A stretch of DNA of 32,334 nucleotides from Spirochaetales bacterium Spiro_05 (lineage in GTDB: Bacteria > Spirochaetota > Spirochaetia > Sphaerochaetales > Sphaerochaetaceae): NCBI GenBank assembly GCA_001603115.1, contig LVBG01000049.1:1-32334 (forward strand), read 5' to 3'. The notes under the pieces are model-generated. The model ran no database searches and was not told the DNA's origin. It was given only the letters and a program-made list of their open reading frames with translations. The translations under genes and the position numbers were made by a program. The first letter of the stretch is position 1; every line of letters starts with the position of its first letter. Below are positions 25,889 through 32,334 of the stretch, one piece after another.

Positions 25889-25919
25889 ACGCACCTCCTG
25901 TCTTATTTTTGCCCAGAAG

Positions 25920-25948
25920 AGGATAAAGTGCAAGACGGCTTCTCCCAA
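25920..25948 (-). promoter_or_regulatory. Candidate deoD promoter
   Basis: On the minus strand TTGGGA (25948-25943) and TATCCT (25925-25920) are 17 bases apart. This predicts a start near 25913 and a leader of about 25 bases containing the strong Shine-Dalgarno. Each hexamer matches consensus at four of six positions. Confidence 0.35.
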
Positions 25949-25974
25949 AAGCCCTGTTGCACATCACTTGGCTG

Positions 25975-25983
25975 TGCTATACT
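25975..25983 (+). promoter_or_regulatory. Extended -10 promoter of the GH57/DUF3536 gene, near-leaderless
   Basis: TGCTATACT is an extended -10 (TGn plus TATACT at 25978-25983). TTGCAC at 25957-25962 is a -35-like match at a short 15-base spacing. The last -10 base is 12 positions before the ATG at 25995, so the message would carry only about 5 untranslated bases. No Shine-Dalgarno is present. Confidence 0.5.
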
Positions 25984-25994
25984 GCCCACGCAAT

Positions 25995-28325
25995 ATGAAA
26001 ACACAGAAACAAGAGAAGACCTCACTGATTCTCCACGGGCATTTTTATCAGCCTCCGCGAGAGAATCCCAGAACGGGAATCATCGGCAAGCAGCTCTCTG
26101 CCAGCCCCTTCCCAGACTGGAACGAACGGATTCATGCTGATTGCTACAGTGCAAACAGCCACTCCCGCTATCTCTCGGGTGTACGAAGAATCCTGAGCAT
26201 GACAAACAACTATGCCTCTATCAGCTTCAACTTCGGACCGACGCTCCTCAGTTGGATGGAAAAGAGGCACCCCAATACGTATGCCTTGATCTTGGAAGCT
26301 GACAAACAGAGCAAAGAGCGGCTTGGACACGGCAATGCCATTGCCCAAGCGTACAACCACTCCATTCTTCCCCTTGCCACCGAGGCGGATGCCAAGGACC
26401 AGATCCTGTGGGGTCTGGATGATTTCTCTCGTCGTTTCGGCCGCGATGCAGAAGGCCTTTGGCTTCCTGAGACGGCAATCAACCCGATGGTGACAGATCT
26501 GCTTGGCGAAGCGGGAGTCAAGTATGTCATCCTCTCGCCATGGCAATGCAAGGCCATACAGTCTGAAGATGGGCAGCGTATCGACCTCAATGGCAAACCC
26601 GCCCCCTATGGCAGGGCGTTCAAGCTGACCGGAGCGAAGGGGAACACCATCAATGCGTTCTTCTACAACCCCCAGCTTGCCGAGGGCATCAGCTTCGGCC
26701 ACTACCTCAGGGATGCAGACATGCTCTATGAGCGCTTGCTGACCATAGCAAAAACCGAAGGCCAGAACCTGATCCATACGGCAACCGACGGAGAGATTTA
26801 CGGTCATCATGAACCCTACGGTGACATGGCCCTCGCCGCCCTGATCAAAAAGGTGCATGACCGCGAGGATTTCCAGTTCACCAACTATGCAACATACCTT
26901 GCACAGCATCCTGCCACTGAAGAAGCCTTTCTTCATGATGGAGAAGAGGCGAAAGGCACCAGCTGGTCGTGCAGCCACGGGGTGTCCCGCTGGTATCGGG
27001 ACTGCGGCTGCCACACCGGTGGTGATGAGAGTTGGAACCAAAAGTGGAGGACTCCCCTGAGGCAAGCTTTCGACCATCTCGCTTGCAAGCTCGATGCCAT
27101 CTTCGAGAAAGAGGTTACCAACCTCCTGGGAACGGAGATGAAGCCTAGGGATCTTTTGCACAGTTTCTCTCCGGTCATCCTGGCACATGAGGATATGGAT
27201 ACGTTCCTCGGCCGGCATACCAAAGATCCCGATACCAAGGAAGCGCTCGCAAAACTCTTGCTCGGCCAGAAGTACAAGCATTTCTCATTTACCAGCTGTG
27301 GTTGGTTCTTCAACGATCTTGCCGGGCTCGAACCAAGGCAGAACATCGTCTATGCCCTGATGGCCTTGCGCCTCTATGAAGGGTTTACCAAGGAGAGCCT
27401 GCTTGAACTCCTGTTGGAAGACCTGCAGAAAGCGAAAGCCAACCGCAAGCAGGACGGAACCGGGAGAACATTGGCTCTTGAGGCAATGAAAGAGCTCAGC
27501 GGAGAGGTTGAGGCAGCCCTCTTCTTCACCCTCAATCGCCGCATTGCCCTGAAAGATCACTATCAGGACAGCTATGGGTACTTCAGACTGGATGAGGTGA
27601 AGCATCAGAACACGGAGACCATGGTGCTTGCGATCAGCAACACCCAATCGCTGGATCGCTATCTGTGCACCATCATCGACCCGCATCCCGAGGCCGCGGT
27701 ACTGCAGTACACGATCACCATCCAGAGCAGGGACGAAGAGAGCCAGACCTACTTCCTCACCCATGAGGACATTCCCTTGCGGATGCGTGACCAGCTGTTC
27801 ACCCAGATCGACCGGAACGTCTGCATGCTGGATGAGAAGCAGATCAAGGAGCTTTCACACAACCTGTATTACTACGCCAGCTTGGCAAAGAATGTCCCCT
27901 ATCTTCCGATGGGGTCTCTCTACCAGCAGCTGATCGGAGCCTCACTAAGTGCCATCAAGAGCTTGTTCACCTATGGAACGCTTACGATGTGGGACGAATT
28001 CAAGAGTGATTTTGAGTTGATGCTCGACTTCTTCCTCAAATACGGAAAACAACCCGATCTGGAGCTGATCGCTTCCATCTTTGATTCGGAAATGATCAAC
28101 ATGGCCAAGAAAGTGCAGACCTACGGACTTCACGATACCAACTGTCGCTTCATGCTGGAATTCTTGGAAATTGTGCGTGAAAAGCGTTTTCAGCCCGATC
28201 TCACCGCCATCCAAGACGCTGTCTATCCCTATCTGTGTATGCAGAAAAAGACAGACAGTAATGCAGACATTGCCTTGATCAATGCCTTGGGAAAGGTGCT
28301 GAACTTTGATTTAGCGATCTGCTAG
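25995..28325 (+). CDS. GH57 glycoside hydrolase with DUF3536
   Basis: This large 776-residue GH57 protein has an N-terminal barrel with LILHGHFYQPPRENP (11-25), the nucleophile strand GLWLPETAI with Glu159, and the acid/base strand TATDGEIYGHHEPYGD with Asp265. It continues into the DUF3536 C-terminal region (about 310-770), rich in helices. Both GH57 catalytic positions are present, so an active alpha-glucan hydrolase or transferase is likely, but the exact reaction is unknown. The frame is open to 25860; ATG 25995 is chosen because homology to GH57 starts just after it and the upstream sequence holds the promoter. With the branching-enzyme-like gene 1.6 kb away it suggests storage-glucan metabolism. 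Its stop overlaps the convergent GNAT stop (CTAG). Confidence 0.85.
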   Translation: MKTQKQEKTSLILHGHFYQPPRENPRTGIIGKQLSASPFPDWNERIHADCYSANSHSRYLSGVRRILSMTNNYASISFNFGPTLLSWMEKRHPNTYALILEADKQSKERLGHGNAIAQAYNHSILPLATEADAKDQILWGLDDFSRRFGRDAEGLWLPETAINPMVTDLLGEAGVKYVILSPWQCKAIQSEDGQRIDLNGKPAPYGRAFKLTGAKGNTINAFFYNPQLAEGISFGHYLRDADMLYERLLTIAKTEGQNLIHTATDGEIYGHHEPYGDMALAALIKKVHDREDFQFTNYATYLAQHPATEEAFLHDGEEAKGTSWSCSHGVSRWYRDCGCHTGGDESWNQKWRTPLRQAFDHLACKLDAIFEKEVTNLLGTEMKPRDLLHSFSPVILAHEDMDTFLGRHTKDPDTKEALAKLLLGQKYKHFSFTSCGWFFNDLAGLEPRQNIVYALMALRLYEGFTKESLLELLLEDLQKAKANRKQDGTGRTLALEAMKELSGEVEAALFFTLNRRIALKDHYQDSYGYFRLDEVKHQNTETMVLAISNTQSLDRYLCTIIDPHPEAAVLQYTITIQSRDEESQTYFLTHEDIPLRMRDQLFTQIDRNVCMLDEKQIKELSHNLYYYASLAKNVPYLPMGSLYQQLIGASLSAIKSLFTYGTLTMWDEFKSDFELMLDFFLKYGKQPDLELIASIFDSEMINMAKKVQTYGLHDTNCRFMLEFLEIVREKRFQPDLTAIQDAVYPYLCMQKKTDSNADIALINALGKVLNFDLAIC

Positions 28326-28603
28326 GGCTCGATGAGATCCCTGAGGGAGGGATCCTCCTCCATCGCCTTGCGCGCATATGAGCATAAGGGGGCTATGGTG
28401 AACCCTTCCTTGCGGGCCTTCTCGGCTGCGAGCAGCACCAACTGCTTGGCAATGCCTTGTCCCCTCAGTTGGGGCGATACATACGTATGATCAATGGCAT
28501 AGGTGCTCTCGTTGAGCTTGCGCAGGGTAATCCTTGCCAAGGGCATCTTGCCCTCTTCCCCATAGGCAAAGCCTTGTTCCAACGGGTAATACTCCATACT
28601 CAT
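28322..28603 (-). CDS. Short GNAT-family N-acetyltransferase (YjdJ-like)
   Basis: The 93-residue protein is the minimal GNAT type. It has a beta strand pair ARITLRKLNESTYAIDHTYV (23-42), the acetyl-CoA loop LRGQGIAKQL (46-55, matching R/Q-x-x-G-x-G/A), a following helix, and the family ending PLCSYARKAMEE. Substrate is unknown. A GGAG Shine-Dalgarno lies close upstream of the ATG. The start overlaps the recN stop by 4 bases (ATGA), so it is translationally coupled to recN, and the stop is shared with the convergent GH57 gene. Confidence 0.85.
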   Translation of the reverse strand: MSMEYYPLEQGFAYGEEGKMPLARITLRKLNESTYAIDHTYVSPQLRGQGIAKQLVLLAAEKARKEGFTIAPLCSYARKAMEEDPSLRDLIEP

Positions 28604-30276
28604 GGTGTCTCCTGCAAAAGTTTCTTTGCGTGTTCCAGACTCTCTGGGCTGTTATCATCGCCGCTGAGCATGCGTGCGATCTCCTTTTGCCGTTCGGATC
28701 CTTTCACAATCCTGATCGTCGAGTAGCTCATCTGGTTGCGGATATCCTTGCTCACCACGAACTGGGTATCTGCCTTGCTTGCTATCGAGGCAAGGTGGGT
28801 GATGACGATCACCTGATGGGTACGGCCAAGATGAACCAGCTGTTGGGCGACAGAGAGTGCGACACTTCCTCCAATGCCCGCATCAACCTCGTCAAAGATG
28901 AGGGTTGGGATGCTGTCGCTTTCAGCTAGCGAGGTCTTCACCGCCAGCATGATCCTGGAGAGCTCTCCCCCACTGGCAACATCCTTGATCGAGCGCATGG
29001 GAAGCCCTGGATTGGCACAGATGGCAAAGCTGACCTCATCCGCCCCGCTCGGTCCTGGCTCGATCTCCTGGAAGAGGATGGAAAAACGTGCTTCTTTCAT
29101 TCCCAGGCTCTTCAACCGCTCTTCGACTTCTCTCTGCAAGCGTTGGGCAGCTTCCCTACGCTTGGAACGCAACACCCCAGCAGCTTGTATCAGCTCTTGG
29201 TTTGCCACCGATATTTGCTTTTCCAGCTTGCTGAGCAGAATCTCGCCCTCTTCGGAGATGTTGAGCTTTTGCTGGCTTTCGGAGAGGAACGCAAGCACCG
29301 CATCCAAGCTGTATCCGTACTTCTTTTTCAGACGCTGCAAGAGAGCAAGTCGTCCCTGCAGTCGGTCGAGTTCGGCCTCACTGTAGCTCATGCCTCCCAA
29401 GTAATCACGCAGCGTCTCATAGATGTCCTCCAATTCGATGCTTGCACTCTCCAATCGCTCAGCATAGGAGGCAAGGGATGCATCCCCTTTCTTGGCATTC
29501 TCCAATTGGTTCTTTGCCTGATGCAACAGGGACAATGCTCCTTGGGGATTCTCCCCTCCACCATGCAAAAGCTCCACACACAGCGTCAGCGCCTCATATA
29601 TCTGCTCGAAGGAGGCGATGCGACGCACTTGTTCCTGGATTTCCTCGTCCTCTCCGAGCTTGGGGCCGACCTTGGTGATCTCATCCACTGCAAACCGCAG
29701 ATAGTCCTCTTCCCGTTTGGAATTTTCCAGCTGCATCCCATACTGCCGATGCTGGGCCTTGAGGTCCGCCGTTCGTTCATAGCAGCTGCGGTAGGCACTC
29801 TTCTCATCCCCTATCGTTCCATAGGAGTCAAGGACCGCCAGTTGGTGGGCAGCAGAGAGCAGGCTCTGATGATCGCGCTGTGCGCTGATGTCCAGCAATT
29901 CGCTGGTGATCAGGGCAAGATCTGCTCGGGTGCACAGCCTCCCGCACATGGTGATGGAAGACCTTCCGTTGCTCTTGATCGTACGCGAAACAAGCAAGGT
30001 GTCATCCTCAAGTGACAGCTGCTCTCGCTCCAAAAAGGATGAGAGGTGGGCAGGAGGTGGCGAAGGCACATAGAAACAGGCACTCACTGTTGCTGAATCA
30101 CAGCCGCTTCGGATCGATTGCACTTCCGTCTTCTCCCCCAACAGGAGAGAGAGTGCTCCCAAGATGATGGATTTACCGGCACCGGTTTCACCGGTTATAA
30201 CGGAGAAGCCCTTATCGAGCTCCAGAACACTGTCTTCGATTAGGGCATAGTTGTGTATCTCAAGCCGCTCAAGCAT
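28600..30276 (-). CDS. recN: DNA repair protein RecN
   Basis: RecN is an SMC-like ATPase recruited to double-strand breaks. The 558-residue protein has Walker A GETGAGKS (29-36) after the RecF/SMC-type start LERLEIHNYALIEDS, long central heptad-rich coiled-coil arms (about 150-370), the ABC signature VASGGELSRIMLAVK, Walker B PTLIFDEVDAGIGG and the switch VITHLASIA. Length is normal. It overlaps nadK by 8 bases (ATGCTTGA) and the GNAT gene by 4. Confidence 0.97.
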   Translation of the reverse strand: MLERLEIHNYALIEDSVLELDKGFSVITGETGAGKSIILGALSLLLGEKTEVQSIRSGCDSATVSACFYVPSPPPAHLSSFLEREQLSLEDDTLLVSRTIKSNGRSSITMCGRLCTRADLALITSELLDISAQRDHQSLLSAAHQLAVLDSYGTIGDEKSAYRSCYERTADLKAQHRQYGMQLENSKREEDYLRFAVDEITKVGPKLGEDEEIQEQVRRIASFEQIYEALTLCVELLHGGGENPQGALSLLHQAKNQLENAKKGDASLASYAERLESASIELEDIYETLRDYLGGMSYSEAELDRLQGRLALLQRLKKKYGYSLDAVLAFLSESQQKLNISEEGEILLSKLEKQISVANQELIQAAGVLRSKRREAAQRLQREVEERLKSLGMKEARFSILFQEIEPGPSGADEVSFAICANPGLPMRSIKDVASGGELSRIMLAVKTSLAESDSIPTLIFDEVDAGIGGSVALSVAQQLVHLGRTHQVIVITHLASIASKADTQFVVSKDIRNQMSYSTIRIVKGSERQKEIARMLSGDDNSPESLEHAKKLLQETP

Positions 30277-31132
30277 GGAAGCCTCCTCCAGACCAATTCA
30301 GTTTATCACGGAGTACTTCTATGTAATTGCGCCGTTTGCTTGTGACCAAAAGGGCTTTACTTCGGGATTTCTCGACAATGACGACATCTTCCTCCATCAG
30401 GGGGAAGTTCTGCTGGCCGTCAAGGGAGAGTGAGATGCCGGTTCTCTGCCCTGAGGGAATAGTGATGGTGATGTTCGACTCCCCACTGACCACCAGGGGG
30501 CGGTTGGAGAGCGTAAAGGGGCAAATCGGGGTAATGATGAGCGTGGAGAGATCCACGTCAAGAATGGGACCTCCTGCCGCCAAGCTGTACCCGGTCGAAC
30601 CGGTGGGGGTTGCAACGATGATGCCGTCCGAGCGAAAGAAACCTGCCTCGGTATCGCCGATACGCAAGGCCATGCTGATGACTTTGCTGATGCCGCTTGA
30701 GGAGACAACCATCTCATTGAGGGCATGGGCATAAAATACCTTGCCCCCATCGCGGATGACAGATACGCGTATCATCAACCTTCGGCTGATGCAATTTCTT
30801 CCCTCAAGATAGAAATCTATCGCCTCCTGCCACTCATCCACCGAAATCTCAGTGATGAATCCAAATGTTCCCAAGTTGATTGCCAGAATGGGGATTCCGT
30901 GGTCCTGGAGGTAGCGTGCACAGTACAGTACCGTCCCATCTCCGCCGAGACAGATGACCAAGTCCGTTCCTTTCTCGACTTGCAGCACCTCGTCTTCAGC
31001 ATTGGTTCGAAAGATTGTGCTTGTGATACCCTTCTCCTGCAAGTAGTCCGCTATGGTCTGCGACAAGGTATGCGAAGCTTCTTTTCTCCAGTTCGCGATG
31101 ATGAGTACACGTTGTACCGACCTTTGTTCCAT
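30269..31132 (-). CDS. nadK: NAD kinase
   Basis: NadK phosphorylates NAD to NADP in the cytoplasm. The 287-residue protein has the GGDGT catalytic motif (63-67), AINLGTFGFI, ALNEMVVSS for NAD binding, and the glycine-rich ATPTGSTGYSLAAGGP (about 169-184), followed by the beta-sandwich domain with LVVSGESNITI and SLDGQQ. AAGGAG lies just upstream of the ATG, overlapping the preceding stop. nadK-recN is a common bacterial pairing, and the 8-base overlap supports co-translation. Confidence 0.97.
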   Translation of the reverse strand: MEQRSVQRVLIIANWRKEASHTLSQTIADYLQEKGITSTIFRTNAEDEVLQVEKGTDLVICLGGDGTVLYCARYLQDHGIPILAINLGTFGFITEISVDEWQEAIDFYLEGRNCISRRLMIRVSVIRDGGKVFYAHALNEMVVSSSGISKVISMALRIGDTEAGFFRSDGIIVATPTGSTGYSLAAGGPILDVDLSTLIITPICPFTLSNRPLVVSGESNITITIPSGQRTGISLSLDGQQNFPLMEEDVVIVEKSRSKALLVTSKRRNYIEVLRDKLNWSGGGFHA

Positions 31133-31142
31133 AGTTGACTCC

Positions 31143-32174
31143 TTAGCTCAGGTGCGAGATGACTTTCATCAGCAATTCTACATCCGATTGCTTCAGAAAG
31201 GGATAGATTGGCAACGAAATCGCCCTGAGAAAGGGCGGAAGTGCGTTCGGAAAGAGATCGAAGCGATCGTTATGCTCTACAGCAAGTGAGGCGGCGAAGG
31301 TTTTTCTTGCAGAAACCTGATATTTGTTTGCAAATTTGATTGCATCCTCTGCCCGTGAATCGAGGACGGTACAGAAGCCGAACCCATTGCTCAGGAAATC
31401 GATGTTCCCTATTCCATAGAGTTTGTTTGGCGTCTTCAGAAGAGCCTTGGAAAAAAGAGTATAGAACTCCCTCCTTTTTGCAAGTTGCTCCTCAAGTGTC
31501 GCCAGCTGGATGATGCCAAGGGCTGCATTCATATCGGGAAGTTCGCAGTAGCTCCGTGACGAACCCAGCTGATCCTCAACAATGGCATGCCACTTCTCTT
31601 CACTGTAGACCAAGGCGGCTCCTCCGGCTGTACTCACCACCCCATCCTCTTCAAAGGCACAGACAACCAGATCCCCGAATGAGCCGGCTGATACTTCCTC
31701 ATACCTGCTGCCCAGACTCTGACTGCAATCCTCGATGACGGGCCTGCCGAACTGCCGATAGTCACAACCATAGGGTATCTGGCACATGGGCTCGTGGACC
31801 AAGAGAGCGACACACCCCTCTTCGGTAAGCCTTAGGGCCTCTTGCTGGGAAAGACAACCATGTTCACTGTCTATATCTCCGGGGACCAGCACCAGTCCCA
31901 GCTGGTCTGCCAAGTACTGATAGACAGAAGGAGAGAGCACACTCACCCCCACTTTTGCCCCCGGTGCCAGGTTGCATGCCTGCAAAGCTGTTCTCAGCGT
32001 ATCTACATAAGAACGCAGGGCAAATCCGCCTTTTGCCCCTACCAGCACACAAAACTGCCGCAAAAACTCATTCTTGCGCTCACCCGGTCCAATCCTTTCA
32101 TCGACCATGGTTTGCAATACCGCATCCATGTCCTTTCTGCGAAGGGTGGGTTTGAAGAAGGGAATCAATGCCAC
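31143..32174 (-). CDS. DegT/DnrJ/EryC1-fold protein lacking the PLP lysine
   Basis: The family are PLP-dependent sugar aminotransferases. The 343-residue protein has the typical start IPFFKPTLRRKDMDAV, GPG loop, VIEDCSQSLGSRY (matching the usual vEDaa.alG) and GSFGDLVVCAFEEDG before STAGGAALVY. In active members this last segment is sFh.tKnl...GeGG, with the lysine forming the Schiff base; here that position reads Asp-Gly, and no lysine is close. The N-terminal phosphate-binding GTaAL is also altered to RSYVDTLRTAL. The protein is therefore probably not a standard transaminase. The start is GTG 32174, chosen because GAGGAGG lies 5 bases upstream; TTG 32192 is the alternative. It is the first gene downstream of the rRNA operon and precedes nadK by 10 bases. 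Confidence 0.75.
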   Translation of the reverse strand: MALIPFFKPTLRRKDMDAVLQTMVDERIGPGERKNEFLRQFCVLVGAKGGFALRSYVDTLRTALQACNLAPGAKVGVSVLSPSVYQYLADQLGLVLVPGDIDSEHGCLSQQEALRLTEEGCVALLVHEPMCQIPYGCDYRQFGRPVIEDCSQSLGSRYEEVSAGSFGDLVVCAFEEDGVVSTAGGAALVYSEEKWHAIVEDQLGSSRSYCELPDMNAALGIIQLATLEEQLAKRREFYTLFSKALLKTPNKLYGIGNIDFLSNGFGFCTVLDSRAEDAIKFANKYQVSARKTFAASLAVEHNDRFDLFPNALPPFLRAISLPIYPFLKQSDVELLMKVISHLS

Positions 32175-32179
32175 AGGAG

Positions 32180-32197
32180 CCTCCTCGGGCAAGTATA
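32180..32197 (-). promoter_or_regulatory. -10 box and Shine-Dalgarno of the DegT-family gene
   Basis: On the minus strand TATACT (32197-32192) is a good -10. A weak -35-like TTCCTA (32220-32215) lies 17 bases upstream. GAGGAGG (32186-32180) sits 5 bases before the GTG start and fixes that start. Predicted transcription begins near 32185, inside the Shine-Dalgarno, so either this promoter is misplaced or translation relies on transcripts from further upstream. Confidence 0.35.
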
Positions 32198-32224
32198 TCC
32201 GTAAATGTAAGCAATAGGAAGGGC

Positions 32225-32250
32225 AAAAAAGAACCCTCCGGGAAGGAGGG
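32225..32250 (-). terminator. Intrinsic terminator downstream of the 5S rRNA gene
   Basis: A 6-bp GC stem (CCCTCC 32234-32239 with GGAGGG 32245-32250) with a 5-base loop is followed on the minus strand by TTCTTTTTT. It lies about 35 bases past the 5S 3' end and closes the rRNA operon. Confidence 0.8.
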
Positions 32251-32285
32251 CTGTAGGAAAAACCTGAGGATCAGAAGAAAAAAAG

Positions 32286-32334
32286 AGGCCCGGCGGCTAC
32301 CTACTCTCCCACGGCTAACCGTAGTACCATCGGC
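32286..32334 (-). rRNA. rrf: 5S ribosomal RNA, 3' end only
   Basis: The minus strand reads GCCGATGGTACTACGG, then GGGAGAGTAGG and GCCGCCGGGC, which are the conserved 3' elements of bacterial 5S rRNA. About 49 bases are present; the rest lies beyond the right edge. A T-rich stretch and a terminator hairpin follow. The exact 3' end is approximate. The rRNA operon points leftward, in the same direction as the DegT-nadK-recN genes. Confidence 0.9.

Noticed and set aside
1-32334. CRISPR array, tRNA genes or insertion sequences
   Set aside because: No regularly spaced repeats, cloverleaf-like sequences, transposase motifs or terminal inverted repeats were seen on reading through the window.

Overview
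This 32.3-kb window is a dense, chromosomal housekeeping region. It holds 30 protein-coding genes (one cut by the left edge) and the 3' end of a 5S rRNA gene at the right edge. I see no insertion sequence, prophage, CRISPR array or tRNA. GC content looks to be in the mid-50s percent by eye. The best fit is a spirochaete, probably Treponema/Sphaerochaeta-like. The gene order mraZ-rsmH-ftsL-murF-mraY-ftsW-ftsQ-ftsA-ftsZ lacks murE/murD/murC/murG and runs into dprA and a xer recombinase, which is the order I recall from Treponema. The GH57 glucan enzymes with a DUF4912 protein also fit. Genus is inference only.

Layout. Left edge (1-1815, minus): murG-cvpA-holB-like. Divergent from these is secA (1992-4757, plus), closed by a strong intrinsic terminator. 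Next is a divergent pair: a LysM/degenerate-LytM envelope protein (4820-5923, minus) and an FtsI-like transpeptidase (5965-7632, plus). From 22525 down to 7629 (minus) runs one almost gapless 16-gene operon: mraZ, rsmH, ftsL, murF, mraY, ftsW, ftsQ, ftsA, ftsZ, xerD-like, TauE/SafE permease, dprA, xerC-like, hslV, hslU, flhF-like. Then come a terminator, a GH57 branching-enzyme-like gene and a DUF4912 gene, deoD (all minus), and a divergent plus-strand GH57/DUF3536 gene (25995-28325). The right end is a minus-strand cluster: a DegT-family protein, nadK, recN and a small GNAT gene. These lie downstream of the 5S gene and its terminator.

How the genes work together. MurF and MraY make and load the peptidoglycan precursor, MurG completes lipid II, and FtsW with the FtsI-like PBP polymerise and cross-link septal wall. 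FtsQ, FtsL, FtsA and FtsZ form the divisome, and MraZ probably autoregulates through four 10-bp-phased boxes upstream of its gene. The operon continues into chromosome-dimer resolution (two Xer proteins), DNA processing (DprA) and proteolysis (HslUV).

The most interesting points are: (1) an FlhF-type SRP GTPase with a changed G3 motif at the end of the division/hslUV operon, with no other flagellar gene in sight; (2) a LytM protein lacking zinc ligands, divergent from the PBP gene and sharing a symmetric -10 element with it; (3) apparently leaderless starts at the PBP gene, the GH57/DUF3536 gene and possibly murG; (4) a DegT-fold protein without the PLP lysine; (5) the well-phased MraZ operator; and (6) repeated 8-bp ATGNNTGA-type gene overlaps.
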